Origin: Lachnospiraceae bacterium UBA3762
Lineage (GTDB): Bacteria > Bacillota > Clostridia > Lachnospirales > Lachnospiraceae
NCBI GenBank assembly: GCA_002371615.1
Contig: DFGA01000050.1
Location: forward strand, 1-64,000
Direction: 5' to 3'
DNA: 64,000 nucleotides
This document shows, one piece after another, positions 44,490 to 53,176 of the stretch. The translations under genes and the position numbers were made by a program. How positions within the stretch are numbered: position 1 is the first letter of the stretch; each line of letters opens with the position of its first letter. The notes under the pieces are model-generated. The model was given only the letters and a program-made list of their open reading frames with translations. It had not been told where the DNA came from and did no database searches.

Positions 44490-45365
44490 CTACATTACAT
44501 GTTTATGCGTAAAAAGATGTTCGTTGCAGTACTCATAATTTCCGTTACACTTTGAACAGAAACGAAACTCCAGATTATCCCCGTCCCTTTCGGTTCTGCC
44601 GCATATGGCACATTTATGTTTGGTGATCGCACTGCTTTGAGAACCGTTTGAGGATCTGTTGTTATATCCGGAATGCGCCGTAGCCTCCCTGTATGCCTTC
44701 CTTCTGTACATTTCCCTGAAGGACACATTCCTGTAATTACGGGTACAAAGGAAGAATACAATGAAATTGAGCAGGCTCATTACGATTGCAATCCTTCCCG
44801 CCATACCGCTTGTAATAAACTGGTACGCAAGTATGGCCGCATCAATATATGCCATCCACTTCATCTTGACCGGGATAACAAAGAACAGAAGTACCTGAAC
44901 GTCCGGATATGTGGCGGCAAACGCCAGAAAGATCGAAAGATTAATGTAATACGTGGAAAATCCCGAGCTGACAAGATATCCCGCCGTAATCGAATCAAGT
45001 CCGTTAGCGGTGCTGATCACGTACAGAACTACTGCTCCGAGTACGGTAAATATGATCCCCGAGAAAATATAGATGTTATATCTGAATGCTCCCCAGGTCC
45101 TCTCAAGGGCATTTCCTATCTGATAATAGAAATAGAGCATAATAATCGTGAATATATCAATACTGCTCGGCGGAACAAGAATCCACGTTATTATCCTCCA
45201 CACCTGTCCTCGTGCTATATAATATGGATTCAGGCTGATAAACTCTACAGAACCCGTAAGGACAAGAATATATCCGATGATATATGCTATGATAATATAC
45301 AGCGAAAGATTTGTTATCGCATACTTACCGAATTTTCTCTCAAGAGTGTTAAGAAATTTATCCAT
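44490..45365 (-). CDS. rhomboid-like membrane protein with zinc ribbon, probably catalytically dead
   Basis: A 291-residue protein. About six membrane segments resemble rhomboids (GQVWRIITWILVPPSS, then YYQIGNALERTWGAFRYN). The catalytic GxSG serine motif and the membrane histidine are not found. The C-terminus has a Cys-rich module, CAICGRTERDGD and FCSKCNGNYEYC, with further His residues, likely a zinc ribbon in the cytoplasm. It may act like iRhom or derlin proteins, binding rather than cutting membrane proteins. The ATG at 45365 follows GAGGAG closely; a TTG at 45389 is an alternative. Confidence 0.72.
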   Translation of the reverse strand: MDKFLNTLERKFGKYAITNLSLYIIIAYIIGYILVLTGSVEFISLNPYYIARGQVWRIITWILVPPSSIDIFTIIMLYFYYQIGNALERTWGAFRYNIYIFSGIIFTVLGAVVLYVISTANGLDSITAGYLVSSGFSTYYINLSIFLAFAATYPDVQVLLFFVIPVKMKWMAYIDAAILAYQFITSGMAGRIAIVMSLLNFIVFFLCTRNYRNVSFREMYRRKAYREATAHSGYNNRSSNGSQSSAITKHKCAICGRTERDGDNLEFRFCSKCNGNYEYCNEHLFTHKHVM

Positions 45366-45397
45366 ATTCTCCTCGAATTCATCACACAATCCATAGA

Positions 45398-45406
45398 ATT
45401 ATATCA
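45398..45406 (-). promoter_or_regulatory. promoter of the rhomboid-like operon (extended -10)
   Basis: Minus-strand TG-A-TATAAT, an extended -10 only 32 bases from the ATG at 45365. It lies back to back with the activase promoter, so the two may compete. Confidence 0.6.
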
Positions 45407-45414
45407 CGTTCAGG

Positions 45415-45443
45415 TTGAAAAGAAAATCCAAAACCCGTATAAT
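45415..45443 (+). promoter_or_regulatory. activase promoter
   Basis: TTGAAA, a 17-bp spacer and a perfect TATAAT, 38 bases before the ATG at 45482. Confidence 0.85.
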
Positions 45444-45481
45444 ATCTAAATATTTCATATAATAATAAGGAAATAACCGAT

Positions 45482-48400
45482 ATGCAAAACAATCACTATT
45501 CACTTGGTATAGATATAGGGTCCACTACCGTTAAGATAGCAATTCTCGATTCCGAAAATAAGCTCCTGTTTTCAGACTACAAAAGACACTTTGCAGATAT
45601 ACAGAATACACTGCAATCCCTTCTTAATGCGGCCCGGGAAGAACTCGGAAGTATTAGACTTCATCCGATAATCACCGGCAGCGGCGGACTGACTCTAGCA
45701 AATCACATGAAAATTCCGTTTGTCCAGGAGGTTATATGTGTATCAACCGCACTGTCAAAAATCGCTCCCCTTACGGATGTAGCTATAGAACTGGGCGGTG
45801 AAGACGCCAAGATAATATACTTCGAGGACGGAAACATCGAGCAGCGCATGAACGGTATATGTGCCGGAGGAACGGGTTCGTTTATCGACCAGATGGCTTC
45901 ACTTCTGATGACTGATTCATCCGGACTTAACGAATATGCAAAGGGTTATCACAGCCTCTACACTATTGCAGCAAGATGCGGAGTATTCGCCAAGTCTGAC
46001 ATTCAGCCTCTTATTAATGACGGTGCCACAAAAGAAGACCTTGCCGCCTCGATCTTTCAGGCTGTTGTTAACCAGACTATTTCAGGCCTTGCATGCGGCA
46101 AGCCCATAAGGGGTCATGTTGCATTTTTAGGCGGTCCTCTTCACTTCCTGTCCGAACTGACAAACGCTTTTATCAGAACACTTGAACTTGACGAGGAGCA
46201 TACGTTTATTCCCGAGAATTCCCACCTGTTTGCGGCAATGGGCGCCGCCTTTAACAGCAGGGATAATTCCTTTGTCGAAATAGACGATCTGATATCACTG
46301 CTTGACGGCAAGATCAAGATGGAATTTGAAGTTGCCCGCATGGAGCCTCTTTTCCAAAACGAAAGTGAATATAATGATTTTGTTGCAAGGCATTCTAAAG
46401 CCAAAGTTACAACAAAACCGCTGTCGGAATACCACGACGTATGTTTTCTCGGCATAGATGCGGGTTCAACCACGACAAAAGCCGCACTTATCGATAAAGA
46501 CGGAAATCTGCTGTATTCTTTTTACGACAACAATAACGGAAGCCCTCTTGCAACATCGATAAGGGCTGTCAAAGACATATATTCAAAACTCCCCTCTGAT
46601 GCAACGATCGCACACAGTTGTTCCACAGGCTACGGTGAGGCTCTTATCAAAGCCGCTCTCATGCTTGATGAAGGTGAAGTTGAAACGATATCACACTACT
46701 ATGCCGCTGCATTTTTCGAACCGGATGTCGACTGTATTCTCGATATCGGCGGGCAGGATATGAAATGTATCCGTATCAAAAATCACGCCGTTGACAACGT
46801 GCTTCTTAATGAAGCCTGCTCAAGCGGCTGCGGATCTTTCATCGAGACATTTGCAAGAAGCCTTGACTATTCCGTTTCGGATTTTGCCAAAGCAGCACTC
46901 TTCGCCAAGCATCCGATAGACCTCGGAACAAGATGTACCGTATTCATGAATTCCAAAGTAAAACAGGCGCAGAAAGAGGGCGCCGATGTTTCGGATATAT
47001 CCGCCGGACTGGCGTATTCCGTAATTAAAAATGCTCTGTTTAAAGTAATAAAAGTCTCCGACGCAAAATCTCTCGGGAAAAAGATCGTAGTCCAGGGGGG
47101 AACATTCTATAACGATGCAGTACTAAGATCCCTTGAAAAGATCTCGAATGTTGAAGTCATACGTCCCGATATTGCCGGAATAATGGGTGCGTTCGGAGCG
47201 GCTCTTATCGCACGGGAACGCTACGAAGACAGCCAAAGCACCACCATGCTCTCATTGGAAAAGTTAAATGCATTCACTTTTGAGACATCAATGGCAAAGT
47301 GTAAAGGCTGTACAAACAGCTGCAGACTTACGATCAACAAGTTCCCCGGCGGCAGACAGTTCATATCCGGAAACAGATGTGAGCGTGGTATCGGAAAAGT
47401 CAAGAACGAAGAAAATCTTCCCAACCTATATGAGTATAAACTTCACAGATTGTTTGACTACGAACCTCTTCCCGAATCTGAAGCAACGCGTGGCATTATC
47501 GGAATTCCCCGTGTTCTTAACATGTATGAAAACTATCCGTTCTGGTTCACATTCCTGACAAAGCTCGGATACTCCGTAGTCCTGTCTCCCATAAGTTCAC
47601 ACAAGATCTATGAACTAGGGATCGAATCGATACCGAGCGAATCGGAATGTTATCCGGCCAAACTTGCACACGGTCATATCATGTGGCTCATTAAAAAAGG
47701 AGTTCCACTGATCTTCTACCCGAGCGTTTTCTATGAGAGGAACGAATTTCCGAAGGCAAGCAACCACTATAACTGTCCCATCGTTACCTCTTACAGTGAA
47801 AACATCAAGAATAACGTTGAAGAAATATGCCGTGGTGAAGTCAGATTTCACAATCCGTTCCTTGCATTCTCAACATTTGAGATAGCTGCAAAGGGACTGA
47901 TCGCCGCGTTTCCCGACATTCCTGCCGATGAAGTTTACTATGCGGCAAAAGCCGGCTGGGAAGAACTTGATAATGCAAGATGCGATATTCAAAACAAAGG
48001 TGAGGAGGTCCTCAAGTTCCTGAAAGATACAGGCAGAAGCGGCATCGTTCTTGCCGGACGTCCTTATCATATCGACCCCGAGATCAACCACGGGATACCG
48101 GAGATGATCAATTCATACGGACTGGCTGTTCTTACCGAGGATTCAATATCTCACCTTGCCGAGGTCGAACGTCCCACAATAGTTTCGGATCAGTGGATGT
48201 ATCACTCAAGACTGTATGCTGCGGCAACATATGTAAAAACCCGTGATGATATTGAACTTGTGCAGCTTAATTCATTCGGATGCGGTCTTGATGCGGTAAC
48301 TACCGATCAGGTCAATGATATATTAAGTTCGGGCGATAAGATATATACCTGCCTCAAGATCGATGAAGTTAACAACCTTGGGGCCGCAAGGATCAGGATA

Positions 48401-49714
48401 CGTTCCCTTCTGGCCGCCATCAAGATCAGGCGCCGCAAAAAGGAAACAAGAAATATCCATTCATCCGCATACAATCGCGTATTGTATACGCGGCAGATGT
48501 ATGAAGACAAATATACTATCCTTTGTCCCCAGATGTCTCCGATACACTTTGATCTTCTGCAGAGTGCATTTACCGCGGAAGGCTATAATCTGATTGTGCT
48601 TAACAACTCAAACAGAGCTGCCATTGACATGGGTCTTCAGTTTGTCAACAACGATGCGTGCTATCCGTCACTTATCGTTGTCGGTCAGATCATGGATGCG
48701 ATCCTGTCCGGTAAGTATGACACGGATCATCTTGCTGTTATTATGAGCCAGACCGGCGGCGGATGCCGTGCAACCAATTATATCGGATTTATACGCAGAG
48801 CTCTTGCGAAGGCCGGTTACTCTCATATACCGGTAATCTCGCTTAATCTTTCAAAGCTCGAATCCAATCCGGGATTTAAGATCACGCCGAAGTTCCTGCT
48901 TCGCGGAATATGTGCGGCAGCCATCGGAGATATATTCATGAGGTGTCTGTACAGAATGAGGCCTTATGAACTCGTTCCCGGCTCTGCTGATGTACTTCAC
49001 GCAAAATGGGTTAAGCCCTGTTGTGATTTCGTTAGTTCGGATCATATATCAATACCGACTTTCTACAGATTGTGCAAACAGATCGTCAGGGATTTTGACG
49101 CTCTTCCCATAGACGAGAATATCCGAAAGCCCCGTGTAGGTGTAGTAGGAGAGATACTCGTCAAGTTCTCTCCTACTGCGAACAATGAACTTGTCAACCT
49201 TCTCGAGAGCGAGGGCGCAGAGGCGGTAATGCCCGATCTTCTTGATTTTCTGCAGTATTGCTTTTATAACCAGAAATACAAGGCGGATCACCTTGGTACA
49301 AAGATGAGTACGGCAGCTATTGCATCGGTGGGAATATGGGCGATAGAGCGAGTTAGAGGCGCCTCGGTAAAAGCACTTAGGGAAAGCAGGCACTTTGTTC
49401 CCCCTGTTCATATCAAAACACTTGCCGAGTATGCCAAATCCATCGTCGATATAGGAAATCAGACCGGCGAAGGCTGGTTTCTGACAGGAGAAATGATGGA
49501 ACTTATCCATAATGATGTTCTCAATATAGTTTGCACACAGCCTTTCGGATGTCTGCCAAATCATGTTGTCGGCAAGGGAGTCATCAAAGCAATCAGACGT
49601 GAATACAAAAAGGCAAATATTGTGGCGATAGATTATGATCCCGGAGCCAGTGAAGTTAATCAGCTCAACAGAATAAAACTGATGTTATCAACAGCTTTCA
49701 AAAACCTGGAATAA
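45482..49714 (+). CDS. large 2-hydroxyacyl-CoA dehydratase activase-type protein
   Basis: A 1410-residue fusion. Two ASKHA ATPase domains come first, at about residues 5-270 (LGIDIGSTTVKIAI, then NGICAGGTGSFIDQM) and 320-580 (LGIDAGSTTTKAAL, then NEACSSGCGSFIETF). Both keep the Cys near which activators of this family bind a shared 4Fe-4S cluster. A DUF2229 region follows (GIPRVLNMYENYPFWF), then a long C-terminal region with several Cys. Relatives of this size are common in Clostridia, but their target is usually unknown; activation of a radical dehydratase is the family role of the short forms. No dehydratase subunits are adjacent. Confidence 0.9.
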   Translation: MQNNHYSLGIDIGSTTVKIAILDSENKLLFSDYKRHFADIQNTLQSLLNAAREELGSIRLHPIITGSGGLTLANHMKIPFVQEVICVSTALSKIAPLTDVAIELGGEDAKIIYFEDGNIEQRMNGICAGGTGSFIDQMASLLMTDSSGLNEYAKGYHSLYTIAARCGVFAKSDIQPLINDGATKEDLAASIFQAVVNQTISGLACGKPIRGHVAFLGGPLHFLSELTNAFIRTLELDEEHTFIPENSHLFAAMGAAFNSRDNSFVEIDDLISLLDGKIKMEFEVARMEPLFQNESEYNDFVARHSKAKVTTKPLSEYHDVCFLGIDAGSTTTKAALIDKDGNLLYSFYDNNNGSPLATSIRAVKDIYSKLPSDATIAHSCSTGYGEALIKAALMLDEGEVETISHYYAAAFFEPDVDCILDIGGQDMKCIRIKNHAVDNVLLNEACSSGCGSFIETFARSLDYSVSDFAKAALFAKHPIDLGTRCTVFMNSKVKQAQKEGADVSDISAGLAYSVIKNALFKVIKVSDAKSLGKKIVVQGGTFYNDAVLRSLEKISNVEVIRPDIAGIMGAFGAALIARERYEDSQSTTMLSLEKLNAFTFETSMAKCKGCTNSCRLTINKFPGGRQFISGNRCERGIGKVKNEENLPNLYEYKLHRLFDYEPLPESEATRGIIGIPRVLNMYENYPFWFTFLTKLGYSVVLSPISSHKIYELGIESIPSESECYPAKLAHGHIMWLIKKGVPLIFYPSVFYERNEFPKASNHYNCPIVTSYSENIKNNVEEICRGEVRFHNPFLAFSTFEIAAKGLIAAFPDIPADEVYYAAKAGWEELDNARCDIQNKGEEVLKFLKDTGRSGIVLAGRPYHIDPEINHGIPEMINSYGLAVLTEDSISHLAEVERPTIVSDQWMYHSRLYAAATYVKTRDDIELVQLNSFGCGLDAVTTDQVNDILSSGDKIYTCLKIDEVNNLGAARIRIRSLLAAIKIRRRKKETRNIHSSAYNRVLYTRQMYEDKYTILCPQMSPIHFDLLQSAFTAEGYNLIVLNNSNRAAIDMGLQFVNNDACYPSLIVVGQIMDAILSGKYDTDHLAVIMSQTGGGCRATNYIGFIRRALAKAGYSHIPVISLNLSKLESNPGFKITPKFLLRGICAAAIGDIFMRCLYRMRPYELVPGSADVLHAKWVKPCCDFVSSDHISIPTFYRLCKQIVRDFDALPIDENIRKPRVGVVGEILVKFSPTANNELVNLLESEGAEAVMPDLLDFLQYCFYNQKYKADHLGTKMSTAAIASVGIWAIERVRGASVKALRESRHFVPPVHIKTLAEYAKSIVDIGNQTGEGWFLTGEMMELIHNDVLNIVCTQPFGCLPNHVVGKGVIKAIRREYKKANIVAIDYDPGASEVNQLNRIKLMLSTAFKNLE

Positions 49715-49718
49715 AATA

Positions 49719-49744
49719 ATGCGATCACCTTATGGTGATCGCAT
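49719..49744. terminator. shared terminator of convergent genes
   Basis: ATGCGATCACC-TTAT-GGTGATCGCAT is a perfect 11-bp stem. On the minus strand it is followed by TATTTTATT and includes the stop codon of the pseudo-receiver gene. On the plus strand it follows the activase stop by 4 bases, with a poorer T run. Confidence 0.85.
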
Positions 49745-51488
49745 CTCTTACTCCGGTCCTGAGTTTATTAAACAACTGTCCCACCCTGTCATCATCCTCA
49801 AACCAAATAGCTTCCTCAAGTTCTGATGACAAATCCGATATATCGCTTAAACCCAGACGTTTACTGATCTTTTCAATTCCCTTGACACAATATGAAAGCA
49901 TCTCCGTTTTGTGGGACAAATATACTTTTTCCGCATCATCTATAAGAATGTTCAGTTCATTATAACGGGCAGAAAACATATTGTCTTTTGACCCGGATTC
50001 GTCTCCCTCTTCTTCAAGTCTTACCCACAGCCATCTGGTAAGGACTGAATTGAGTGTTCTTCTCGATACCGGTTTCTCAAGATAATCATTAAACCCTGCT
50101 TCCAAAAATCCCTTGAACACCTCATTAATATCCGCAGTTGTAGTAAATACGATCGGAACCTGCCTGTAGTATTCTCCTCCGTTGTTTCTGATACGCAGGA
50201 CAATATCAGCTCCGCTTCCGTTCTCCATCTCATAAGAAATGAAAATAATGTCAAAAATATGATTGTTGATCTGTTCGATCGCATCTCTCCCGCTTACCGC
50301 CCTGGTGACCTTAACTTCATAAGGTTTTAGTATGCGCTGGAATACGTTAAGGAAAAGAATATCGTCATCTATGATAAGAACGCGGGCGTCTTTTGTGATC
50401 CTGACGGCATTCTTGATCATCTCCTCACCGTTTTCCTCATTTATATCACTAATGAGATTGTCGGCTTTTTCAAACTCCTCCATGTTGTATACATAAACTA
50501 TTGTTGCTAGGATGTCCCCAAACTTGTCGAGTTTGTGATTGATTATCATATTCACATGACGCTCGTTTACGGGATAATCGGCACTAAGCCCGAATGCATT
50601 CTCATCTCTTTCCTGATATATCTGTGCATAAGCACTTGCGGAAATTTTAAATACGTCATTGAGTTTACGGCCGATGTATTCGTCGCCGAAAAGCCGTGAG
50701 AGGACCTCGGCTCTTTTGTTCTGATATACGATCTTTAACTGGCTGTCAAGTATAAACACGACATCCGTTCTTCCGCTGTCAAATTCTCTTTCATAATGTG
50801 CCGGAGTTATTGTGATCGAATCGTGATAAACAAGCAGATTTCTCAAAATGATGGCTGATATAAGACTAAAAAGTATAACTATAGGTATATAAGGAAGATC
50901 ATAAACGATTATAAACTGCTCGGCTATAAAACCCGCAGCCGAAAATACGTACACGAGCAGGAGAAGGAACAGATCATGTTTTTCACTCCTGCGGTATACA
51001 GCAGCACCTTTATATACAATAAACGTAATCAGAATAACAACATAGAAAATGCAATAAACAAAATACAATGCCTGATGCCATGGAGCCAAAGGTTTAAAAT
51101 ATACGCCGAAAACTCCTTTTTCAAGTTTTCCTCCCTGCATGATCGTATCAACAAAAAACATTGCGACCGCCGCATAGGATACAACGGAAATAAAACCCGA
51201 AATATACTTTTTGTCGACCTCAACCATATCCTCGGTAAGCAGAATGGTTTCTCCCATAACAAGTACTTTAAGGAATCTTTCAATAGCATACAAAACAAAT
51301 CCGGCCGGATGGGGATGGATGATATCAAGCAAAAGGGCAACAACGGATAATGCCGCGATCGAAAAAGTCAGAACCATATACCTGATCCTGCTTTTGTCCG
51401 ATATTGCCACGGAAGAATATGCATAATACTGTGAAACTGCCACAAGCCCGGCAATTGCCACCAGACTCATTGCAAATACCTCTTCCAT
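49725..51488 (-). CDS. membrane PAS protein with pseudo-receiver domain
   Basis: A 587-residue protein. About seven membrane helices (to residue 220) resemble the 7TM input region of some histidine kinases. A PAS-like domain follows (about 240-340), then a receiver domain (368-485). The receiver keeps the acidic pocket (Asp374-376), the Thr at 449-451 and the Lys in LEKP (Lys472), but the phospho-Asp position is Ser418. A helical C-terminus resembles a weak HPt without a clear His. No kinase domain is present. It probably signals by ligand or protein contact rather than phosphate. GGAGG precedes the ATG. Confidence 0.82.
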   Translation of the reverse strand: MEEVFAMSLVAIAGLVAVSQYYAYSSVAISDKSRIRYMVLTFSIAALSVVALLLDIIHPHPAGFVLYAIERFLKVLVMGETILLTEDMVEVDKKYISGFISVVSYAAVAMFFVDTIMQGGKLEKGVFGVYFKPLAPWHQALYFVYCIFYVVILITFIVYKGAAVYRRSEKHDLFLLLLVYVFSAAGFIAEQFIIVYDLPYIPIVILFSLISAIILRNLLVYHDSITITPAHYEREFDSGRTDVVFILDSQLKIVYQNKRAEVLSRLFGDEYIGRKLNDVFKISASAYAQIYQERDENAFGLSADYPVNERHVNMIINHKLDKFGDILATIVYVYNMEEFEKADNLISDINEENGEEMIKNAVRITKDARVLIIDDDILFLNVFQRILKPYEVKVTRAVSGRDAIEQINNHIFDIIFISYEMENGSGADIVLRIRNNGGEYYRQVPIVFTTTADINEVFKGFLEAGFNDYLEKPVSRRTLNSVLTRWLWVRLEEEGDESGSKDNMFSARYNELNILIDDAEKVYLSHKTEMLSYCVKGIEKISKRLGLSDISDLSSELEEAIWFEDDDRVGQLFNKLRTGVRDAITIR

Positions 51489-51491
51489 TTT

Positions 51492-52256
51492 CTACCTCCA
51501 GGAAAAAATCTCACTTATCTTCTCAACACTCTCTTCCATCTTATCCGTTAATTTAACATCCGGGTTAAACGGAAGAAGGAATCTCCACTTCTTTTTGATA
51601 CCATCGGTATCTCTGCGTATTTCCTCTTTGAGTGCCTCGTATTTGACGACTATTTCATTCTCTACGGCAAATCTTCTGACTTTCCCAACAACATTAAAGG
51701 AATAACAAAGGTCTATCACCAGTATACCGTAAAACATCCCGACTACAAAAGTAAATGCAATATTGTCCGCAAACCATTTAACAAGCCTGACCACATACTG
51801 CTGGATAAAAAAGTAGTACACTGCAGCAAGAACGGTCCAGATAAGTGAAAACTTAAGACAGATTATGCCTCCGATGTTAAACCTTTCATTGGAATAATCC
51901 CACAGCTTGACCTTTAACCCCTTTATAAAAACAAGACCGGCAACGAATTCTATAACCGTCATCACAACCCCCATTGCCAGTATCGCTGCCGTTATTTCTT
52001 CCGCTTCAAGCCTTACTGTAATATCCCGTCCGACAAAAGGAAGAAGCGACATAATAAACAGAGCCACAAGTCCGAATCCGTACAGCGGAAGGCACGGACC
52101 GGTCAGAAAGCCTGGATTGATCCATTTTCTCTGAGGATTCGCAGTCGAAATAAATCTTCTGAAAAACAGTTCCAGAACCCATCCGAACATACTTCCGACC
52201 ATAAAAAGGAAAGTTATAATAAGAAATCCGACTTCAAATTGCGTCATACCATTCAT
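51492..52256 (-). CDS. conserved membrane protein (putative ABC transporter permease family)
   Basis: A 254-residue protein with about five or six membrane segments. It resembles the PF06541-type family, annotated as putative ABC transporter permease. The block KWINPGFLTGPCLPLYGFG is characteristic. No ATPase partner is adjacent, and true transport function is unproven for this family. A GGTGGA site precedes the ATG. It ends 3 bases before the pseudo-receiver gene start, so the two are likely co-transcribed. Confidence 0.8.
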   Translation of the reverse strand: MNGMTQFEVGFLIITFLFMVGSMFGWVLELFFRRFISTANPQRKWINPGFLTGPCLPLYGFGLVALFIMSLLPFVGRDITVRLEAEEITAAILAMGVVMTVIEFVAGLVFIKGLKVKLWDYSNERFNIGGIICLKFSLIWTVLAAVYYFFIQQYVVRLVKWFADNIAFTFVVGMFYGILVIDLCYSFNVVGKVRRFAVENEIVVKYEALKEEIRRDTDGIKKKWRFLLPFNPDVKLTDKMEESVEKISEIFSWR

Positions 52257-52279
52257 CTGTTATCCACCGCCCGAATCAG

Positions 52280-53176
52280 TCACTCTTCTCCATAAAACCT
52301 GTCAATAAGCTCTATGCATTCACTTAAGGGATCATATCTCATATCTATCCAATTGATATCTTTCCTCTTCCTGAACCATGTCATCTGTTCTTTGGCAAGA
52401 TGTCTTATCTCCATGTACAGTTTATTGTAAAAGCTTTCGTAATCAGCAAATTCCCCACGCAGATACATCAGTATATATCTGTATTCAAGGCCAAGCTTAT
52501 ATAAGAATTCATCTGTTGCACCATTTTCCCTAAGCCTTGCCACCTCATCTATCATACCATCCGAAAGCCGTTTATCAAGTCTGATCTTGATCCTTTCGTA
52601 AAGCTCTTCCCGCTGCCATGTAACTCCGATAAGGAGGCACTCATACCTCGGGTTATTGGGAGTCTCCTTAAGTTCTCCCGCAAGCGCCTTCTCCGCAGCC
52701 CTCTCAAGCCTTCTTTTGTTATAAACGTCGAGTTTATCAAGTGCTTTAGGGTCATGTGCCCTGATGATCTCAATAAGCTCGTCGGATGATTTTTGCTCAA
52801 TAAGTTTCCGGATATTCATATCCGGAGCCGAGCCGGACAGCTCGTATCCGTCTACAACCGCATTTACGTACAGACCTGTTCCTCCGACGAGAAATGCCCT
52901 GTGACCGGCATACAGTGTTTCGTCTATCGCGTTGTACGCCATTTTCTGAAAATGCGAAAGTGAGAAAAAATCGTTTGGTTCGGCTACATCCAGAAGAAAA
53001 TGCCTGACTCCCTTCATCTCTTCCGAAGTAACCTTTCCCGAACCAAGATCCAGTCCCTTATACACCTGCCTTGAATCGGCTGAAATGACCCACGCGTCAT
53101 ATTTGGTGGCAAGTTCTATGCCAAGTCCGCTCTTTCCCGATGCGTTGGTTCCGACTATACATACAAGCTTATTCAT
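52280..53176 (-). CDS. miaA: tRNA dimethylallyltransferase
   Basis: Adds a dimethylallyl group to A37 of tRNAs that read UNN codons. The 298-residue protein has the P-loop GTNASGKSGLG, the DMAPP-site block ISADSRQVYKGLDLGSGK, FLVGGTGLYVNAVVDGY and RYECLLIGVTW, ending with the tRNA-contacting MTWFRKRKD. It overlaps larC by 8 bp, so it is translationally coupled to a nickel-cofactor gene. A GTG-like alternative start is not needed. Confidence 0.96.
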   Translation of the reverse strand: MNKLVCIVGTNASGKSGLGIELATKYDAWVISADSRQVYKGLDLGSGKVTSEEMKGVRHFLLDVAEPNDFFSLSHFQKMAYNAIDETLYAGHRAFLVGGTGLYVNAVVDGYELSGSAPDMNIRKLIEQKSSDELIEIIRAHDPKALDKLDVYNKRRLERAAEKALAGELKETPNNPRYECLLIGVTWQREELYERIKIRLDKRLSDGMIDEVARLRENGATDEFLYKLGLEYRYILMYLRGEFADYESFYNKLYMEIRHLAKEQMTWFRKRKDINWIDMRYDPLSECIELIDRFYGEE

